This document shows, one piece after another, positions 22,171-33,814 of a DNA stretch of 64,000 nt. The stretch is from Primulina eburnea. Lineage: Eukaryota; Streptophyta; Magnoliopsida; Lamiales; Gesneriaceae. Position numbers and translations under genes: made by a program. Under the pieces are notes generated by a model. The model searched no databases. It had not been told where the DNA came from and was given only the letters and a program-made list of their open reading frames with translations. Position 1 is the first letter of the stretch, and every line of letters begins with the position of its first letter. The stretch spans positions 7,603,869-7,667,868 of the forward strand of contig NC_133109.1 in the NCBI RefSeq assembly GCF_022965805.1, in the 5' to 3' direction.

Positions 22171-23756
22171 TGTGACACCCCGATCCTCTTTTAAAATAAA
22201 TACGCAGCGGAAATAAAATTTTCTCTTTAAAATATACGGAAGGAGTTTCAAAATACATTTCATCAAATATCTTTACAAAATAAATACATGATCATTTAAA
22301 TGACATAACAAAAACAAAATATCATTCCTATGATCATGCCAAAATCCTCCTTCCAACGGTGTATGCATATGACCCCCGATCTACAGTCAACGTCCCGAGG
22401 CACCACTCTGATCTGCATCACATGAAAATAACTGAAATGAGAATAAATCTCAGCAAGTGGAACTCTTATATAACAATGAACAATAACTCTGTAAAACATC
22501 TCTTTGAAATCATAAATACCATCAACTCTGAACTGTAAACTCTGAATATCAATAACATAGCAATAGCATAAAAATATGATGGTATTTCTCTTTTGCTCTG
22601 GGGATTGATATCAATAGTATCTCTGCTCTGGGGTGCTCGTATCCCAAATCGATATAAATACCGATAACTCTGAGGGATATAAGCCTATAGGCGATGATCA
22701 TCTAATATTGCATGCAATCTCTGACTATGTATTTATCAATCCGAAAACATTTAAACTCTTCTCTGGTTTTAACAATCACTTTGAACTCTATATATCTCTT
22801 TGTATTCCCTTTAATCAATAATGAGACATACAATGCCTCCAATACATATAACAATACATACTATGGATCAAATGAAAGGGAATAACACAATAAACTCTTT
22901 GAAACACATACATATAAAATCATGTGAGCAAAAGGAATGAATTTCCACTTACAAACCACAACAAACACCTCAACTTAGCTCTTGATCACCACCTACAACA
23001 AATAATCCACAAATAACACCAATATCAACTAAATATCCAAGATTACAAGCTAAATAATCCATAAATCCCCATAAACAACCCACCTAAACAACTCTTAATT
23101 TACAACTTTAACAGAATCGCACCAAAAGCTTACCCAAGCTTCCTAGCACCAAGGAGAACGTCGAACTCAAGTCGAAATTCCAAACAAACGCCTGAATCGA
23201 AGATAGGAAAGGAAAGAAATGACTGAAAACCCTAGAAATGGAGAGAATTTCGAAATGAAAAGAGGAAAGAATGAAGTCAAATCCATCAAAAAGGTACTAT
23301 AAATCTCGACCATACCTCTACTGTTCATCACCGCGGGTGCGCCAACACAAAGGCCGCGGGTGCGCTGAGCTTTCGGCAGTCCACAAAAATCCTGAACCAC
23401 AGACACCGCGGGTGCGGTACTGCAAGCACCGCGGGTGCGCTACACACCGCGGGTGCGGTCACTGCATCACCGCGGGTGCGGTGATGCTACGGCCCTCCAA
23501 CACAAAAACTGGAACAGTACACCGCGGGGGCACTCCAGTTAAGAGCGCGGGTGCACTCAAGCCACGGCCAAGCACTATTCCCATGCAACTAAAATCGATC
23601 CGGAACTCTGAAACGAACAACCAACATCAACTAACACCTCAAGACAATAAAACTAACAATACTATAGCCCAAAAATACAACTCTGAACATCTAATCAAAT
23701 ATCCCAAATAACAAACGAAACTTAAATCGTACCGTACACCGGGCTCGGCTATTACA
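22171..23756 (-). repeat. LTR of E, left (3' LTR)
   Basis: 1586 bp, the same length as the right LTR. It carries the GC-rich hairpin cluster at 23329-23556. Differences from the right LTR were noticed near 23201, 23233 and 23238 only. Confidence 0.95.
23329..23556. repeat. GC-rich hairpin cluster in left LTR of E
   Basis: Eight copies of GCACCGCGGGTGC or close variants (arms GCACC/GGTGC) in 228 bp, separated by 10-50 bp of lower-GC sequence. An identical cluster lies 6192 bp away at 29521-29748. A 146-codon plus-strand frame across the cluster is a by-product of the repeats. Confidence 0.85.
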
Positions 23757-23770
23757 ATCTCCCCCCCTTA
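23757..23770 (-). other. Polypurine tract of E
   Basis: ATCTCCCCCCCTTA on the plus strand next to the LTR; repeated at 29949-29962 after the second LTR. Confidence 0.85.
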
Positions 23771-23796
23771 AGGGAATTTCGTCCGCGAAATTGACG

Positions 23797-24150
23797 TCAC
23801 GGCACGAACAACTCAGGATACTTCTCTCTCATCTCATCCTCTGGTTCCCACGTAGCCTCCTCTAACAAATGGTTCCTCCAAAGAACTTTGACAATGCCGA
23901 TCTCTTTGTTCCTCAGAACTCTAACTGTGCGATCCAAAATCTGAATCGGAATCTCTTGATATGTCAAATTCGGCGTCAAGTCCAATGGCTCATGGCGTAG
24001 AACATGGGAAGGATCTGTAACATACTTCCTGAGCATCGAAACGTGAAACACATTATGAACTCTGTCAAGATCTGGAGGTAGGGCTAATCTGTAGGCTCGA
24101 TCGCCAACTCTGTCCAATATCTCGAATGGACCAATAAATCTAGGACTCAA
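23797..24150 (-). CDS. E integrase C-terminus with chromodomain-like tail
   Basis: A 117-codon frame, out of frame by one base with the main polyprotein. It starts at [20 protein letters not shown], the integrase C-terminal beta-barrel region. It ends with [20 protein letters not shown] and MREKYPELF, the chromodomain-like module of Tekay-type chromoviruses, thought to direct insertion to particular chromatin. Relatives D and G have Gly-Lys-Leu-Ser-Pro in frame at the join; E lacks one G, so this part could be made only by frameshifting or not at all. The same lesion occurs in the second copy (29989-30342). Confidence 0.85.
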   Translation of the reverse strand: MSPRFIGPFEILDRVGDRAYRLALPPDLDRVHNVFHVSMLRKYVTDPSHVLRHEPLDLTPNLTYQEIPIQILDRTVRVLRNKEIGIVKVLWRNHLLEEATWEPEDEMREKYPELFVP

Positions 24151-27100
24151 CTTGCCTTCTTACCAAATCTCATCACACCCTTGAGAGGTGCTATCTTCAG
24201 AAACACGTGGTCGCCAACCTCGAACTGCAAAGGTCTGCGACGAACATCTGCATAGCTCTTCTGTCTGGACTGGGCAGTCTTCATCCTTTCTCTGATAACA
24301 GCAACAACATCAGCAGTCTGCTGGACCAACTCTGGTCCCAACATCTTCCTCTCACCAACCTCGTCCCAATACAAGGGAGACCTGCACTTCCTGCCATAAA
24401 GTGCCTCATACGGTGCCATGCCAATCGTCGCCTGGTAGCTATTATTGTAAGTGAACTCAGCCAAAGGCAACAAAGAATCCCAGCTACCTGGAAAGTCTAT
24501 AGTACAAGCTCTGAGCATATCCTCAAGAATCTGAATGACTCTCTCTGACTGACCATCACTCTGAGGATGATAGGCTGTACTGAACGCTAATCGCGAACCC
24601 ATAGCTCTGTGCAAACTCTTCCAAAACTCTGAAGTAAATCTGGGGTCACGATCAGACACGATCGACACAGAGACACCATGAAGTCTGACAATCTCTGCTA
24701 TGTAGTCCTCGGCATACTGGTTCATCGAATACGTCGTCTTGACTGGAAGAAAGTGCGCTGACTTAGTCAATCTATCAACGATAACCCAAATAGAATTGAA
24801 ACCTCTCCGCACTCTGGGAAGACCAGTCACGAAATCCATCGTAATATGCTCCCACTTCCACTGAGGAATCGGCAACGACAACAATGTCCCAGCAGGTCTC
24901 TGGTGCTCAATCTTCACCTGCTGACAAGTAAGGCACTGAGAAATGAACACGGCAACATCCTTCTTCATACCTGGCCACCAGTAGAGTCGACGAAGATCCT
25001 GATACATCTTCGTACTGCCTGGATGAATCGAATACGGCGTGGTATGAGCCTCTGTCAGAATATCTCTACGAATATCATCGCCAACAGGAACACAAATACG
25101 ACCTCTGAAAGTCACCAAACCATCACCATTCAAGGCAAACTCTGAATTACCTCTAATCTCTGCTCTATCTCTCAACTCTGTCAACTGAACATCAGTCGAC
25201 TGCTCTCTACGAATCCTGTCCGTCAATGAAGATCGAATAACTAACGCTGAAAGACGAGCAATGGTGCCTGGAATCACCAGATCAATATCCTCTCTCTGCA
25301 AATCCATCAGTAACGGTCTCTGAATCAAAGAACTCAATGAAACACTCGACTTGCGGCTTAAAGCATCAGCCACAACATTCGCCTTCCCTGGGTGATAACT
25401 GATAGTTACATCGTAATCCTTGACAAGCTCTAACCACCTCCTCTGCCGCATATTGAGCTCTTTCTGCGAGAACAGATACTTCAAACTCTTGTGGTCTGTG
25501 AAGATCTCACACTTTTCGCCATACAGATAATGTCTCCAAATCTTAAGGGCGAAAACCACAGCTGCAAGCTCCAAATCGTGCGTCGGATAATTCTTCTCAT
25601 AATCCTTCAACTGGCGAGAAGCATAGGCAATGACCTTACCTCTCTGCATCAACACTGCACCGAGACCCTTCTTCGACGCATCGGTAAAGACCACAAAATC
25701 CTCTGAACCACTGGGCAATGCGAGAATAGGAGCTGACGTCAATCTATCCTTCAACTCCTGAAATGCGCTCTGGCAATCTATAGACCACTCGAACTTCACA
25801 GTCTTCCTTGTCAGATTGGACAATGGCAGGGCAATCTTGGAAAAATCCGAAATAAAACGACGATAATAACCCGCCAAACCAAGGAAACTGCGTACCTCTG
25901 AAACAGTCGTAGGAATAGGCCACTTCTGAATCGCCTCTATCTTCATCGGATCAACAGCAATGCCATCCCTCGAAACGACATGGCCTAGAAAAGAAATCTG
26001 ATCCAGCCAAAACTCACACTTCTTCAACTTAGCAAACAACCTCCGCTCTCTCAGCAACTGGAGAACAACTCTGAGATGCTCTGAATGAAGCTCTCTGGTC
26101 TTGGAATAGATCAAGATATCGTCGATAAAGACAATGACGAAGCTATCCAAATACGGCTTGAACACACGGTTCATCAGGTCCATGAAAACAGAAGGGGCAT
26201 TGGTCAAACCAAAAGACATCACGAGAAACTCATAGTGACCATACCTGGTCCTGAAAGCCGTCTTAGGGATATCAGACTCCCTAACCTTCAACTGATAGTA
26301 GCCAGACCGAAGATCAATCTTCGAGAAAACAGTGGCACCCTGGAGTTGGTCAAATAGATCGTCAATCCGTGGCAACGGATACTTGTTCTTGATCGTCACT
26401 TTGTTGAGCTCTCTGTAATCGATACACAGACGCAAAGACCCGTCCTTCTTCTTAACAAATAGAACCGGAGCTCCCCAAGGCGAAGAACTCGGACGAATGA
26501 AACCCTTATCTAGAAGATCCTGCAACTGCGTCTTCAACTCTTTCATCTCGGTAGGAGCCATCCTATACGGAGCCTTAGAAATAGGAACCGTACCTGGAGC
26601 AAGATCAATAACAAACTCTACATCTCTATCCGGCGGCAAACCCGGAACATCATCCTCAAACACATCCGCAAACTCCCTCACCACATCAATATCATCAATA
26701 TTCAACTTAATCAGTCTATCCATATCCACAACAGATGCTAGAAAAACATCACAACCTCTACACAATAGCCTCTCAGCATCAAGACACGAAATAAAAGGAA
26801 GGACCAGCGAAGTACCTGAGCTGGCGAGAACTCCTCCCTGGCCATCATCTGCAAAAGTCACCGTCTTAGCAACGCAATCAATAACAGCACGATAGGTCGA
26901 CAGCCAATCCATGCCAAGAATAACATCAAAGGCAACCATCGGGATCACAATCAAATCAGCAAAGACCTCTCGATCAACAAAACGAACGGGGCACGCATAC
27001 ACTATGGAAGTCGGGCACAAAACAGCTCCCGAAGGCAAAACAACACTAAGCTGAAGGGGAATAACAGAAGGAACTATACCCAAAGATCTCAAAAACAATT

Positions 27101-28226
27101 CAGACATAAAAGAATGAGTAGCACCAGTATCAATCAAAGTAGTAGCTACTCTGCCTGAAATTAAAATGGAACTAGAGATTACAGAAGAATTACGATTAAT
27201 ACCTTCCTTAGTCATCGAAAAGATACGACCCTGCACCTTCTCCTGGCTAGCTCCCCTAGGACAATCTCTGGAAATATGGCCTGGCATGCCACAACGATAA
27301 CAAGAACGAGTGCCAAATCTACACTCTCCACGATGAGGTCTGCCACACTTGGGACACAAAGATCTCTCAGAATCAGACGGAGCAACTGGCACTGACGGTG
27401 GCCTAGGACTCTGATCCACCTTGCCCTTCCCCTTGAATCGATCTCTGCCACGCTGACCTGAACTCTGGCCTCTTTGAACATTAGCCTGGTGCCTCGCCTG
27501 TCTCTCCCTGGCGATATCCTTCTCGTCCTGCTCTGCTAGCAACGCCTTGGACACAATCTCCTTGAAAGTCACAGCCTTGGACATATTGATATCACGCCTG
27601 ATCTCCGCTCTAAGGCCTCGAATGAAGTGAGCACCTTTATCTTTATCACTGGTAGCAATGTACGGAGCAAAAAGGCAACCCTCCTCGAACCTGAGAATAT
27701 ACTCGTCCACATTCAAGCTCCCCTGACGAAGCTCCAAGAACTCGGTGACCTTCCTCGCTCGCAGTGCATCAGGAAAGTACTTGTCGTAGAAAAGCTCAGT
27801 AAACTCAGACCACTTCAACGTAGAAACATCAATGCCAACCTTGGTCGCATTCCACCACAAACGTGCAGCTTTAACCAGCATGAAAACAGCACAACTGATA
27901 CGGTCTCTGTCCTCATAGTGGAGATGATCAAAAATCGCCTCCAAAGCCTTGACCCACTCTACTGCAGCTAAAGGATCGGAGCTGCCTGGAAACTCGGGTG
28001 GATCCATCCTCTTAAACGCAGAAAAGATAGCATCAGAACCAACTGCTACTGGAGCAACCTGCCCCCTACCTTGGCCTCTGCCCTGGTCTGCTCCTTGCAG
28101 TCTAAGCAACTGCTGGATCTGCTCACTGTGAACCTTAGCCTGCTCCTTCAGTAACTTGCCGAACTCGTCGACAACTCTCGAGGACGAACTATCCTCCCCC
28201 TCTGACGCCTTACGCTTAGGAGGCAT
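24147..28226 (-). CDS. E gag-pol polyprotein (gag, PR, RT, RNase H, integrase)
   Basis: 1359 codons, essentially complete and open. Gag capsid region lies about residues 70-240 and a CCHC knuckle ([14 protein letters not shown]) at 309-322. The protease active site is DTG at 366-368. The RT domain spans about 560-740 with FIDD at 700-703 in place of YVDD, as usual in this clade. RNase H acidic residues are near 849, 886 and 911. The integrase zinc finger has Cys at 1098 and 1101. The catalytic triad is D1131, D1192 and E1228 (D,D35E). The frame ends …FGKKAS because of a one-base deletion relative to D and G, which separates the chromodomain tail. Start MPPKRK lies 120 bp inside the primer site. 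It is the best-preserved coding sequence in the window and a typical plant chromovirus. Confidence 0.93.
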   Translation of the reverse strand: MPPKRKASEGEDSSSSRVVDEFGKLLKEQAKVHSEQIQQLLRLQGADQGRGQGRGQVAPVAVGSDAIFSAFKRMDPPEFPGSSDPLAAVEWVKALEAIFDHLHYEDRDRISCAVFMLVKAARLWWNATKVGIDVSTLKWSEFTELFYDKYFPDALRARKVTEFLELRQGSLNVDEYILRFEEGCLFAPYIATSDKDKGAHFIRGLRAEIRRDINMSKAVTFKEIVSKALLAEQDEKDIARERQARHQANVQRGQSSGQRGRDRFKGKGKVDQSPRPPSVPVAPSDSERSLCPKCGRPHRGECRFGTRSCYRCGMPGHISRDCPRGASQEKVQGRIFSMTKEGINRNSSVISSSILISGRVATTLIDTGATHSFMSELFLRSLGIVPSVIPLQLSVVLPSGAVLCPTSIVYACPVRFVDREVFADLIVIPMVAFDVILGMDWLSTYRAVIDCVAKTVTFADDGQGGVLASSGTSLVLPFISCLDAERLLCRGCDVFLASVVDMDRLIKLNIDDIDVVREFADVFEDDVPGLPPDRDVEFVIDLAPGTVPISKAPYRMAPTEMKELKTQLQDLLDKGFIRPSSSPWGAPVLFVKKKDGSLRLCIDYRELNKVTIKNKYPLPRIDDLFDQLQGATVFSKIDLRSGYYQLKVRESDIPKTAFRTRYGHYEFLVMSFGLTNAPSVFMDLMNRVFKPYLDSFVIVFIDDILIYSKTRELHSEHLRVVLQLLRERRLFAKLKKCEFWLDQISFLGHVVSRDGIAVDPMKIEAIQKWPIPTTVSEVRSFLGLAGYYRRFISDFSKIALPLSNLTRKTVKFEWSIDCQSAFQELKDRLTSAPILALPSGSEDFVVFTDASKKGLGAVLMQRGKVIAYASRQLKDYEKNYPTHDLELAAVVFALKIWRHYLYGEKCEIFTDHKSLKYLFSQKELNMRQRRWLELVKDYDVTISYHPGKANVVADALSRKSSVSLSSLIQRPLLMDLQREDIDLVIPGTIARLSALVIRSSLTDRIRREQSTDVQLTELRDRAEIRGNSEFALNGDGLVTFRGRICVPVGDDIRRDILTEAHTTPYSIHPGSTKMYQDLRRLYWWPGMKKDVAVFISQCLTCQQVKIEHQRPAGTLLSLPIPQWKWEHITMDFVTGLPRVRRGFNSIWVIVDRLTKSAHFLPVKTTYSMNQYAEDYIAEIVRLHGVSVSIVSDRDPRFTSEFWKSLHRAMGSRLAFSTAYHPQSDGQSERVIQILEDMLRACTIDFPGSWDSLLPLAEFTYNNSYQATIGMAPYEALYGRKCRSPLYWDEVGERKMLGPELVQQTADVVAVIRERMKTAQSRQKSYADVRRRPLQFEVGDHVFLKIAPLKGVMRFGKKAS

Positions 28227-28345
28227 CCTCTACTCTACAATGCTCACAAGACACCAATCAATTCATAACAATAGATAGATGCAAAGAAAACATATCCGGA
28301 CAGTTGAAAGTAGACGAAGTCATATGCATTGGTCCGAAGAACACC
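28227..28345 (-). other. E leader
   Basis: Short untranslated leader between the primer site (28346-28357) and the gag start at 28226. Nothing else seen. Confidence 0.6.
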
Positions 28346-28357
28346 GCTCTGATACCA
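28346..28357 (-). other. Primer-binding site of E (initiator-Met tRNA)
   Basis: GCTCTGATACCA on the plus strand, complement of TGGTATCAGAGC, 5 nt inside the right LTR that begins at 28363. Confidence 0.9.
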
Positions 28358-28362
28358 CTAAA

Positions 28363-29948
28363 TGTGACACCCCGATCCTCTTTTAAAATAAATACGCAGC
28401 GGAAATAAAATTTTCTCTTTAAAATATACGGAAGGAGTTTCAAAATACATTTCATCAAATATCTTTACAAAATAAATACATGATCATTTAAATGACATAA
28501 CAAAAACAAAATATCATTCCTATGATCATGCCAAAATCCTCCTTCCAACGGTGTATGCATATGACCCCCGATCTACAGTCAACGTCCCGAGGCACCACTC
28601 TGATCTGCATCACATGAAAATAACTGAAATGAGAATAAATCTCAGCAAGTGGAACTCTTATATAACAATGAACAATAACTCTGTAAAACATCTCTTTGAA
28701 ATCATAAATACCATCAACTCTGAACTGTAAACTCTGAATATCAATAACATAGCAATAGCATAAAAATATGATGGTATTTCTCTTTTGCTCTGGGGATTGA
28801 TATCAATAGTATCTCTGCTCTGGGGTGCTCGTATCCCAAATCGATATAAATACCGATAACTCTGAGGGATATAAGCCTATAGGCGATGATCATCTAATAT
28901 TGCATGCAATCTCTGACTATGTATTTATCAATCCGAAAACATTTAAACTCTTCTCTGGTTTTAACAATCACTTTGAACTCTATATATCTCTTTGTATTCC
29001 CTTTAATCAATAATGAGACATACAATGCCTCCAATACATATAACAATACATACTATGGATCAAATGAAAGGGAATAACACAATAAACTCTTTGAAACACA
29101 TACATATAAAATCATGTGAGCAAAAGGAATGAATTTCCACTTACAAACCACAACAAACACCTCAACTTAGCTCTTGATCACCACCTACAACAAATAATCC
29201 ACAAATAACACCAATATCAACTAAATATCCAAGATTACAAGCTAAATAATCCATAAATCCCCATAAACAACCCACCTAAACAACTCTTAATTTACAACTT
29301 TAACAGAATCGCACCAAAAGCTTACCCAAGCTTCCTAGCACCAAGGAGAACGTCGAACTCAAGTCGAAATTCCAAACAAATGCCTGAATCGAAGATAGGA
29401 AAGGAAAGAAATGACTGAAAACCTTAGAAATGGAGAGAATTTCGAAATGAAAAGAGGAAAGAATGAAGTCAAATCCATCAAAAAGGTACTATAAATCTCG
29501 ACCATACCTCTACTGTTCATCACCGCGGGTGCGCCAACACAAAGGCCGCGGGTGCGCTGAGCTTTCGGCAGTCCACAAAAATCCTGAACCACAGACACCG
29601 CGGGTGCGGTACTGCAAGCACCGCGGGTGCGCTACACACCGCGGGTGCGGTCACTGCATCACCGCGGGTGCGGTGATGCTACGGCCCTCCAACACAAAAA
29701 CTGGAACAGTACACCGCGGGGGCACTCCAGTTAAGAGCGCGGGTGCACTCAAGCCACGGCCAAGCACTATTCCCATGCAACTAAAATCGATCCGGAACTC
29801 TGAAACGAACAACCAACATCAACTAACACCTCAAGACAATAAAACTAACAATACTATAGCCCAAAAATACAACTCTGAACATCTAATCAAATATCCCAAA
29901 TAACAAACGAAACTTAAATCGTACCGTACACCGGGCTCGGCTATTACA
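28363..29948 (-). repeat. LTR of E, right (5' LTR of first unit)
   Basis: 1586 bp, nearly identical to 22171-23756. In a normal element the outer edge would abut host DNA with a target duplication. Here it is followed directly by a purine tract and a second interior, so this LTR is shared between two tandem units. Confidence 0.95.
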
Positions 29949-29988
29949 ATCTCCCCCCCTTAAGGGAATTTCGTCCGCGAAATTGACG

Positions 29989-30342
29989 TCACGGCACGAA
30001 CAACTCAGGATACTTCTCTCTCATCTCATCCTCTGGTTCCCACGTAGCCTCCTCTAACAAATGGTTCCTCCAAAGAACTTTGACAATGCCGATCTCTTTG
30101 TTCCTCAGAACTCTAACTGTGCGATCCAAAATCTGAATCGGAATCTCTTGATATGTCAAATTCGGCGTCAAGTCCAATGGCTCATGGCGTAGAACATGGG
30201 AAGGATCTGTAACATACTTCCTGAGCATCGAAACGTGAAACACATTATGAACTCTGTCAAGATCTGGAGGTAGGGCTAATCTGTAGGCTCGATCGCCAAC
30301 TCTGTCCAATATCTCGAATGGACCAATAAATCTAGGACTCAA
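29989..30342 (-). pseudogene. Second-copy E chromodomain/integrase C-terminus
   Basis: Duplicate of 23797-24150, identical at protein level and with the same one-base frameshift at the join with the upstream frame. It lacks its own LTR promoter upstream because the unit is truncated. Confidence 0.9.
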
Positions 30343-30992
30343 CTTGCCTTCTTACCAAATCTCATCACACCCTTGAGAGGTGCTATCTTCAGAAACACGT
30401 GGTCGCCAACCTCGAACTGCAAAGGTCTGCGACGAACATCTGCATAGCTCTTCTGTCTGGACTGGGCAGTCTTCATCCTTTCTCTGATAACAGCAACAAC
30501 ATCAGCAGTCTGCTGGACCAACTCTGGTCCCAACATCTTCCTCTCACCAACCTCGTCCCAATACAAGGGAGACCTGCACTTCCTGCCATAAAGTGCCTCA
30601 TACGGTGCCATGCCAATCGTCGCCTGGTAGCTATTATTGTAAGTGAACTCAGCCAAAGGCAACAAAGAATCCCAGCTACCTGGAAAGTCTATAGTACAAG
30701 CTCTGAGCATATCCTCAAGAATCTGAATGACTCTCTCTGACTGACCATCACTCTGAGGATGATAGGCTGTACTGAACGCTAATCGCGAACCCATAGCTCT
30801 GTGCAAACTCTTCCAAAACTCTGAAGTAAATCTGGGGTCACGATCAGACACGATCGACACAGAGACACCATGAAGTCTGACAATCTCTGCTATGTAGTCC
30901 TCGGCATACTGGTTCATCGAATACGTCGTCTTGACTGGAAGAAAGTGCGCTGACTTAGTCAATCTATCAACGATAACCCAAATAGAATTGAA
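30339..30992 (-). pseudogene. Second-copy E integrase fragment, truncated
   Basis: Copy of the integrase catalytic region matching 24147-24800 of the first unit. It retains the second Asp (SDRDPRF) and Glu (SDGQSERV) of the triad but is cut off just upstream of the sequence encoding the first Asp. The break at 30992/30993 leads into filler DNA. Confidence 0.9.
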
Positions 30993-31144
30993 GTCTTGAC
31001 TGGAAGAAAGTGCGCTGACTTAGTGCGCTGACTTAGTCAATCTATCATCGAATACGTTGTCTTGACTGGAAGAAAGTGCGCTGACTTAGTGCGCTGACTT
31101 AGTCAATCTATCATCGAATACGTCGTCTTGACTGGAAGAAAGTG
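30993..31144. repeat. 66-bp tandem filler at the E/C junction
   Basis: Two full 66-bp units (30993-31058, 31059-31124) and a 20-bp third start (31125-31144), differing at one base. Each is assembled from pieces of the E integrase sequence at about 30914-30970, and each contains the 13-mer TGCGCTGACTTAG twice in a row. C sequence resumes at 31145. This is patchwork typical of error-prone break repair with repeated template switching. Confidence 0.85.
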
Positions 31145-31221
31145 AAATATTATTCTCAATGTGTTGTGTTCTTATTTTCTGTACTTAATTCTGTTAGTGA
31201 AGTTATATTACTAATAATATC
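31145..31221. other. C sequence downstream of RNase H
   Basis: Short non-coding stretch aligned with 46506-46586 of B (shared GTTGTGTTCTTATTTTCTG). In B it directly follows ORF-beta; here ORF-beta is absent and filler abuts. Confidence 0.7.
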
Positions 31222-31619
31222 TTAAGATAAATCAATTAAACCAAGAATATTTCGGAAATAAGAAAACTTAGCCTCTGGTAATGGTTTTGTGAAGATGTCC
31301 GCTGCTTGTTGTTCCGTTGAGACGTATTCTAATCTGATGTTCTTCTTTAGTGCATGATCTCTGATGAAATGATGTCTGACATCTATATACTTAGTCCTGG
31401 AGTGAAGAACTGGATTGTATGTAATAGCAATTGTACTCGTGTTATCACAGAATATTGGTGATTCCTTTGCATCAACACCATAATCTTTCAATTGTTGCTG
31501 AATCCAGAGTAATTGGGCACAGCAGCTTCGAGCAGCAAGATATTCTGCTTCAGTTGTGGAAGTTGCTATGGATGTTTGCTTTTTACTAAACCAAGAGATC
31601 AGTCTGTCTCCAAGAAACT
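31222..31619 (-). pseudogene. C RNase H C-terminal part
   Basis: End of the C pol gene. The last 89 codons ([20 protein letters not shown]…) end NILGLIDLS with a stop at 31222, matching the end of B pol at 46587. The preceding bases up to 31619 encode the [11 protein letters not shown]…TEAEYLAARSCCAQLLW block, the usual copia RNase H core. Gypsy D is inserted at the target site GACAT (31620-31624), separating it from the RT portion at 40544 and beyond. Confidence 0.85.
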
Positions 31620-33040
31620 GACATTGTGGGGACCCGGACGCTAATCAAGTTCTTAATCATCATTGGGACTAATTAATCAATTATAAACAGGGTCTAAATT
31701 TTTTTTTAAAAAAAATGCGGAACGTAGTGACATACAAGCATATACACATCTCAGTATATAAAATACAATCCAAGTCCTGTACTGCATACATTCAAATTAA
31801 ACTAAGGTTTAAACAACTAATGTCAAGAGTCCAACCCTATCTCTAGTCCAAGTCCGGAGCCTCCACTCTAATCATGATCTCTCTCATCTCCTGGACCCTG
31901 ATCCTGTCCCACCTGTTGTCAAGTACACATACAAACAAGACAACAGTCGGATAACTCCGGTGAGAATAAATCCCAGTATAAATCAATGAAACATGCGATC
32001 ATATAATCAAATATAAAGAATGTAATCAGGTAACATGAATATGTATCATAATCCGAAACATAAACAATATCAAATCAAGCTGTTGACAATACTAGTAGCT
32101 ACGTCATTTTAAGACTAGACTCAATCCTAGTCTAGGGATCCCGGTTTCCAGATGTGGTATTCCTATATCGAATTCCGTAATAGGAGGAACCGTAATTCTA
32201 TTACTCGATATAACCCTATCCGGTGTTCCTATATCGACTTCCGTAATAGACGAATTCCCATTCCCTGTTACTCGATATAACCAAACATCCGGTGTCCTGA
32301 CCTAACCGTCATGGACTGTAGCTCTATCGCTAATATCCTATCTTGAGACATCGTGCAATGTGCCGTTGCGATACCACCACTATCCGGCACTTCTGTCACA
32401 AGATAACTTGTATAATACCTGTTATCTAATATCAAGAGAACAAGTACATAAGTCAATTTAATGCAAATATCCATGCAATAAAATAAAGTATGTGATTTAG
32501 GGAAACTCAAGTCTAAACCGACTCAAGTCCATCTCCCAATACCACATTGACTTATACCTTTCTTTCGTCGGTTTCTGGCTCAGTCGAAGTCCTGAACTCA
32601 CAGTCTGTCTGGCAATGACAATATCAATAATCTCATGTCAATATACCATTCAAATTGATAACAATCTGATCAATCTGGATTTAATTCAAAATCAACGGTA
32701 TAACGGTACAATTTCAGTATCCCCGTCAATACAATATCCTCAGATAATAGTTACAATCCATAACCCATATCCAATACAATCCGTAATCCAATCACAATTT
32801 AAATCTGTCCGGTATAGATCAATATACCCCAGAAATTCATAACAATTTCATAATCAGTCTGTTTCCAAATCTGACTTCGATTCTATGATGTCTAACAAGT
32901 CAAAAACATCATATATGAATTCTATTCAATTCTGACAATAGCCTAATTTCAAAGCATGTCAAAACGTAGTAAAACTTACGTCAAGTTGTATCCTACGTTG
33001 CTAGGAACTTGATATCGAAGTTGGATTACAATTCAGACGG

Positions 33041-33130
33041 ACGGATTTCTCAGAAAAGGCGTAAGGATTTTCAACAACTTTCCTCGACCCTCTTCTCTCG
33101 ATTCTGATTTCTGAGGAAAGCTTTGCATGT

Positions 33131-33188
<58 letters not shown>

Positions 33189-33276
33189 GGATTTCTCAGA
33201 AAAGGCGTAAGGATTTTCAACAACTTTCCTCGACCCTCTTCTCTCGATTCTGATTTCTGAGGAAAGCTTTGCATGT

Positions 33277-33328
<52 letters not shown>
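33041..33328. repeat. Tandem duplication with TA microsatellites in left LTR of D
   Basis: Two copies of a segment beginning ACGGATTTCTCAG. TA runs lie at 33134-33187 and 33280-33328. The right LTR has a single copy with a longer TA run (40071-40146). The IYIYIY frames here are translations of the microsatellite. Confidence 0.9.
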
Positions 33329-33331
<3 letters not shown>

Positions 33332-33374
33332 GCACATGCATTAGGGCAAATGGCGAACTCTACGCGCAACACGT

Positions 33375-33590
33375 CTCGCGCCCGAGCGGTGGAAATCTAC
33401 CGCTCGGGCGCGAGCTCGTCGCTCGGGCGGGTAAAACTTACCGCCCGGGCGCGGGAGGTTCTGCCTCGATTCAACATGCTTGGCGCTCGGGCGGTCAAAA
33501 ACTACCGCCCGGGCGCCACTTCCTCTGCCCGAGACGAATTGCTGTTGGACTTTGGCGCTCGGGCGGTCATTCCTTACCGCTTGGGCGCCA
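33375..33590. repeat. GC-rich inverted-repeat cluster in left LTR of D
   Basis: Four hairpins, each with a 12-14-bp arm such as GGCGCTCGGGCGGT facing ACCGCCCGGGCGCC across a 7-10-nt loop. The matching cluster in the right LTR is at 40195-40410. Confidence 0.85.
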
Positions 33591-33719
33591 CCAGTTCTGT
33601 CCAACAATTTTGCCCTTCTTATAAAATCTTATTTCGTGTCCCGATTAACCCTTTCGTAATCATATCAAATTATAAATCAATAATTACAGATTACTAGGAT
33701 TAAATTTTCGGGCATTACA

Positions 33720-33736
33720 TTCCTCCCCCCCTAAGA
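33720..33736 (-). other. Polypurine tract of D
   Basis: TTCCTCCCCCCCTAAG on the plus strand, immediately inside the left LTR. Confidence 0.85.
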
Positions 33737-33814
33737 TACGATTTCGTCCTCGAAATCACAGGCAATCTATCATATGAAACAGGAGTATGTACAAACTGTA
33801 AGAGAAATTTACAT

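Larger units (their letters stand above)
22171..31144 (-). mobile_element. Element E: tandem gypsy chromovirus array with scrambled end
   Basis: Minus-strand Ty3/gypsy chromovirus arranged LTR (22171-23756), interior, LTR (28363-29948), second partial interior (29949-30992), then 152 bp of filler (30993-31144). LTRs start TGTGACACCCC and end CTATTACA on the plus strand and differ at only two or three positions by eye. The primer site is at 28346-28357. The second interior copy repeats the 3' end of the first, including its frameshift, and stops inside the integrase. No target duplication is visible, and C sequence (ORF-beta region) is missing at the right edge. Confidence 0.9.
31625..33719 (-). 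repeat. 3' LTR of D (left)
   Basis: 2095 bp, about 120 bp longer than the right LTR. The extra length is mainly a tandem duplication of a 146-bp segment (33041-33186 and from 33187), each copy ending in a (TA)n run. It contains the inverted-repeat cluster at 33375-33590. Confidence 0.93.

Noticed and set aside
23329..23556. Regularly spaced palindromic repeats that look CRISPR-like
   Set aside because: Plant retrotransposon LTR; repeats are about 13 bp, spacing is irregular, no cas genes, and the same cluster recurs in the partner LTR.
23271..23711. 146-codon plus-strand frame, also at 29463-29903, with repeated CRHRGCG-like residues
   Set aside because: It lies wholly inside the E LTR and simply translates the CACCGCGGGTGCG repeats; identity between the copies follows from LTR identity.
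24207..27971. Several plus-strand frames of 60-130 codons opposite E gag-pol
   Set aside because: Shadows of the conserved minus-strand polyprotein; no own domain, start context or conservation beyond the sense gene.
33071..33337. Frames with long IYIYIY runs (also 40060-40443 and 54973-55200)
   Set aside because: Translations of TA microsatellites.
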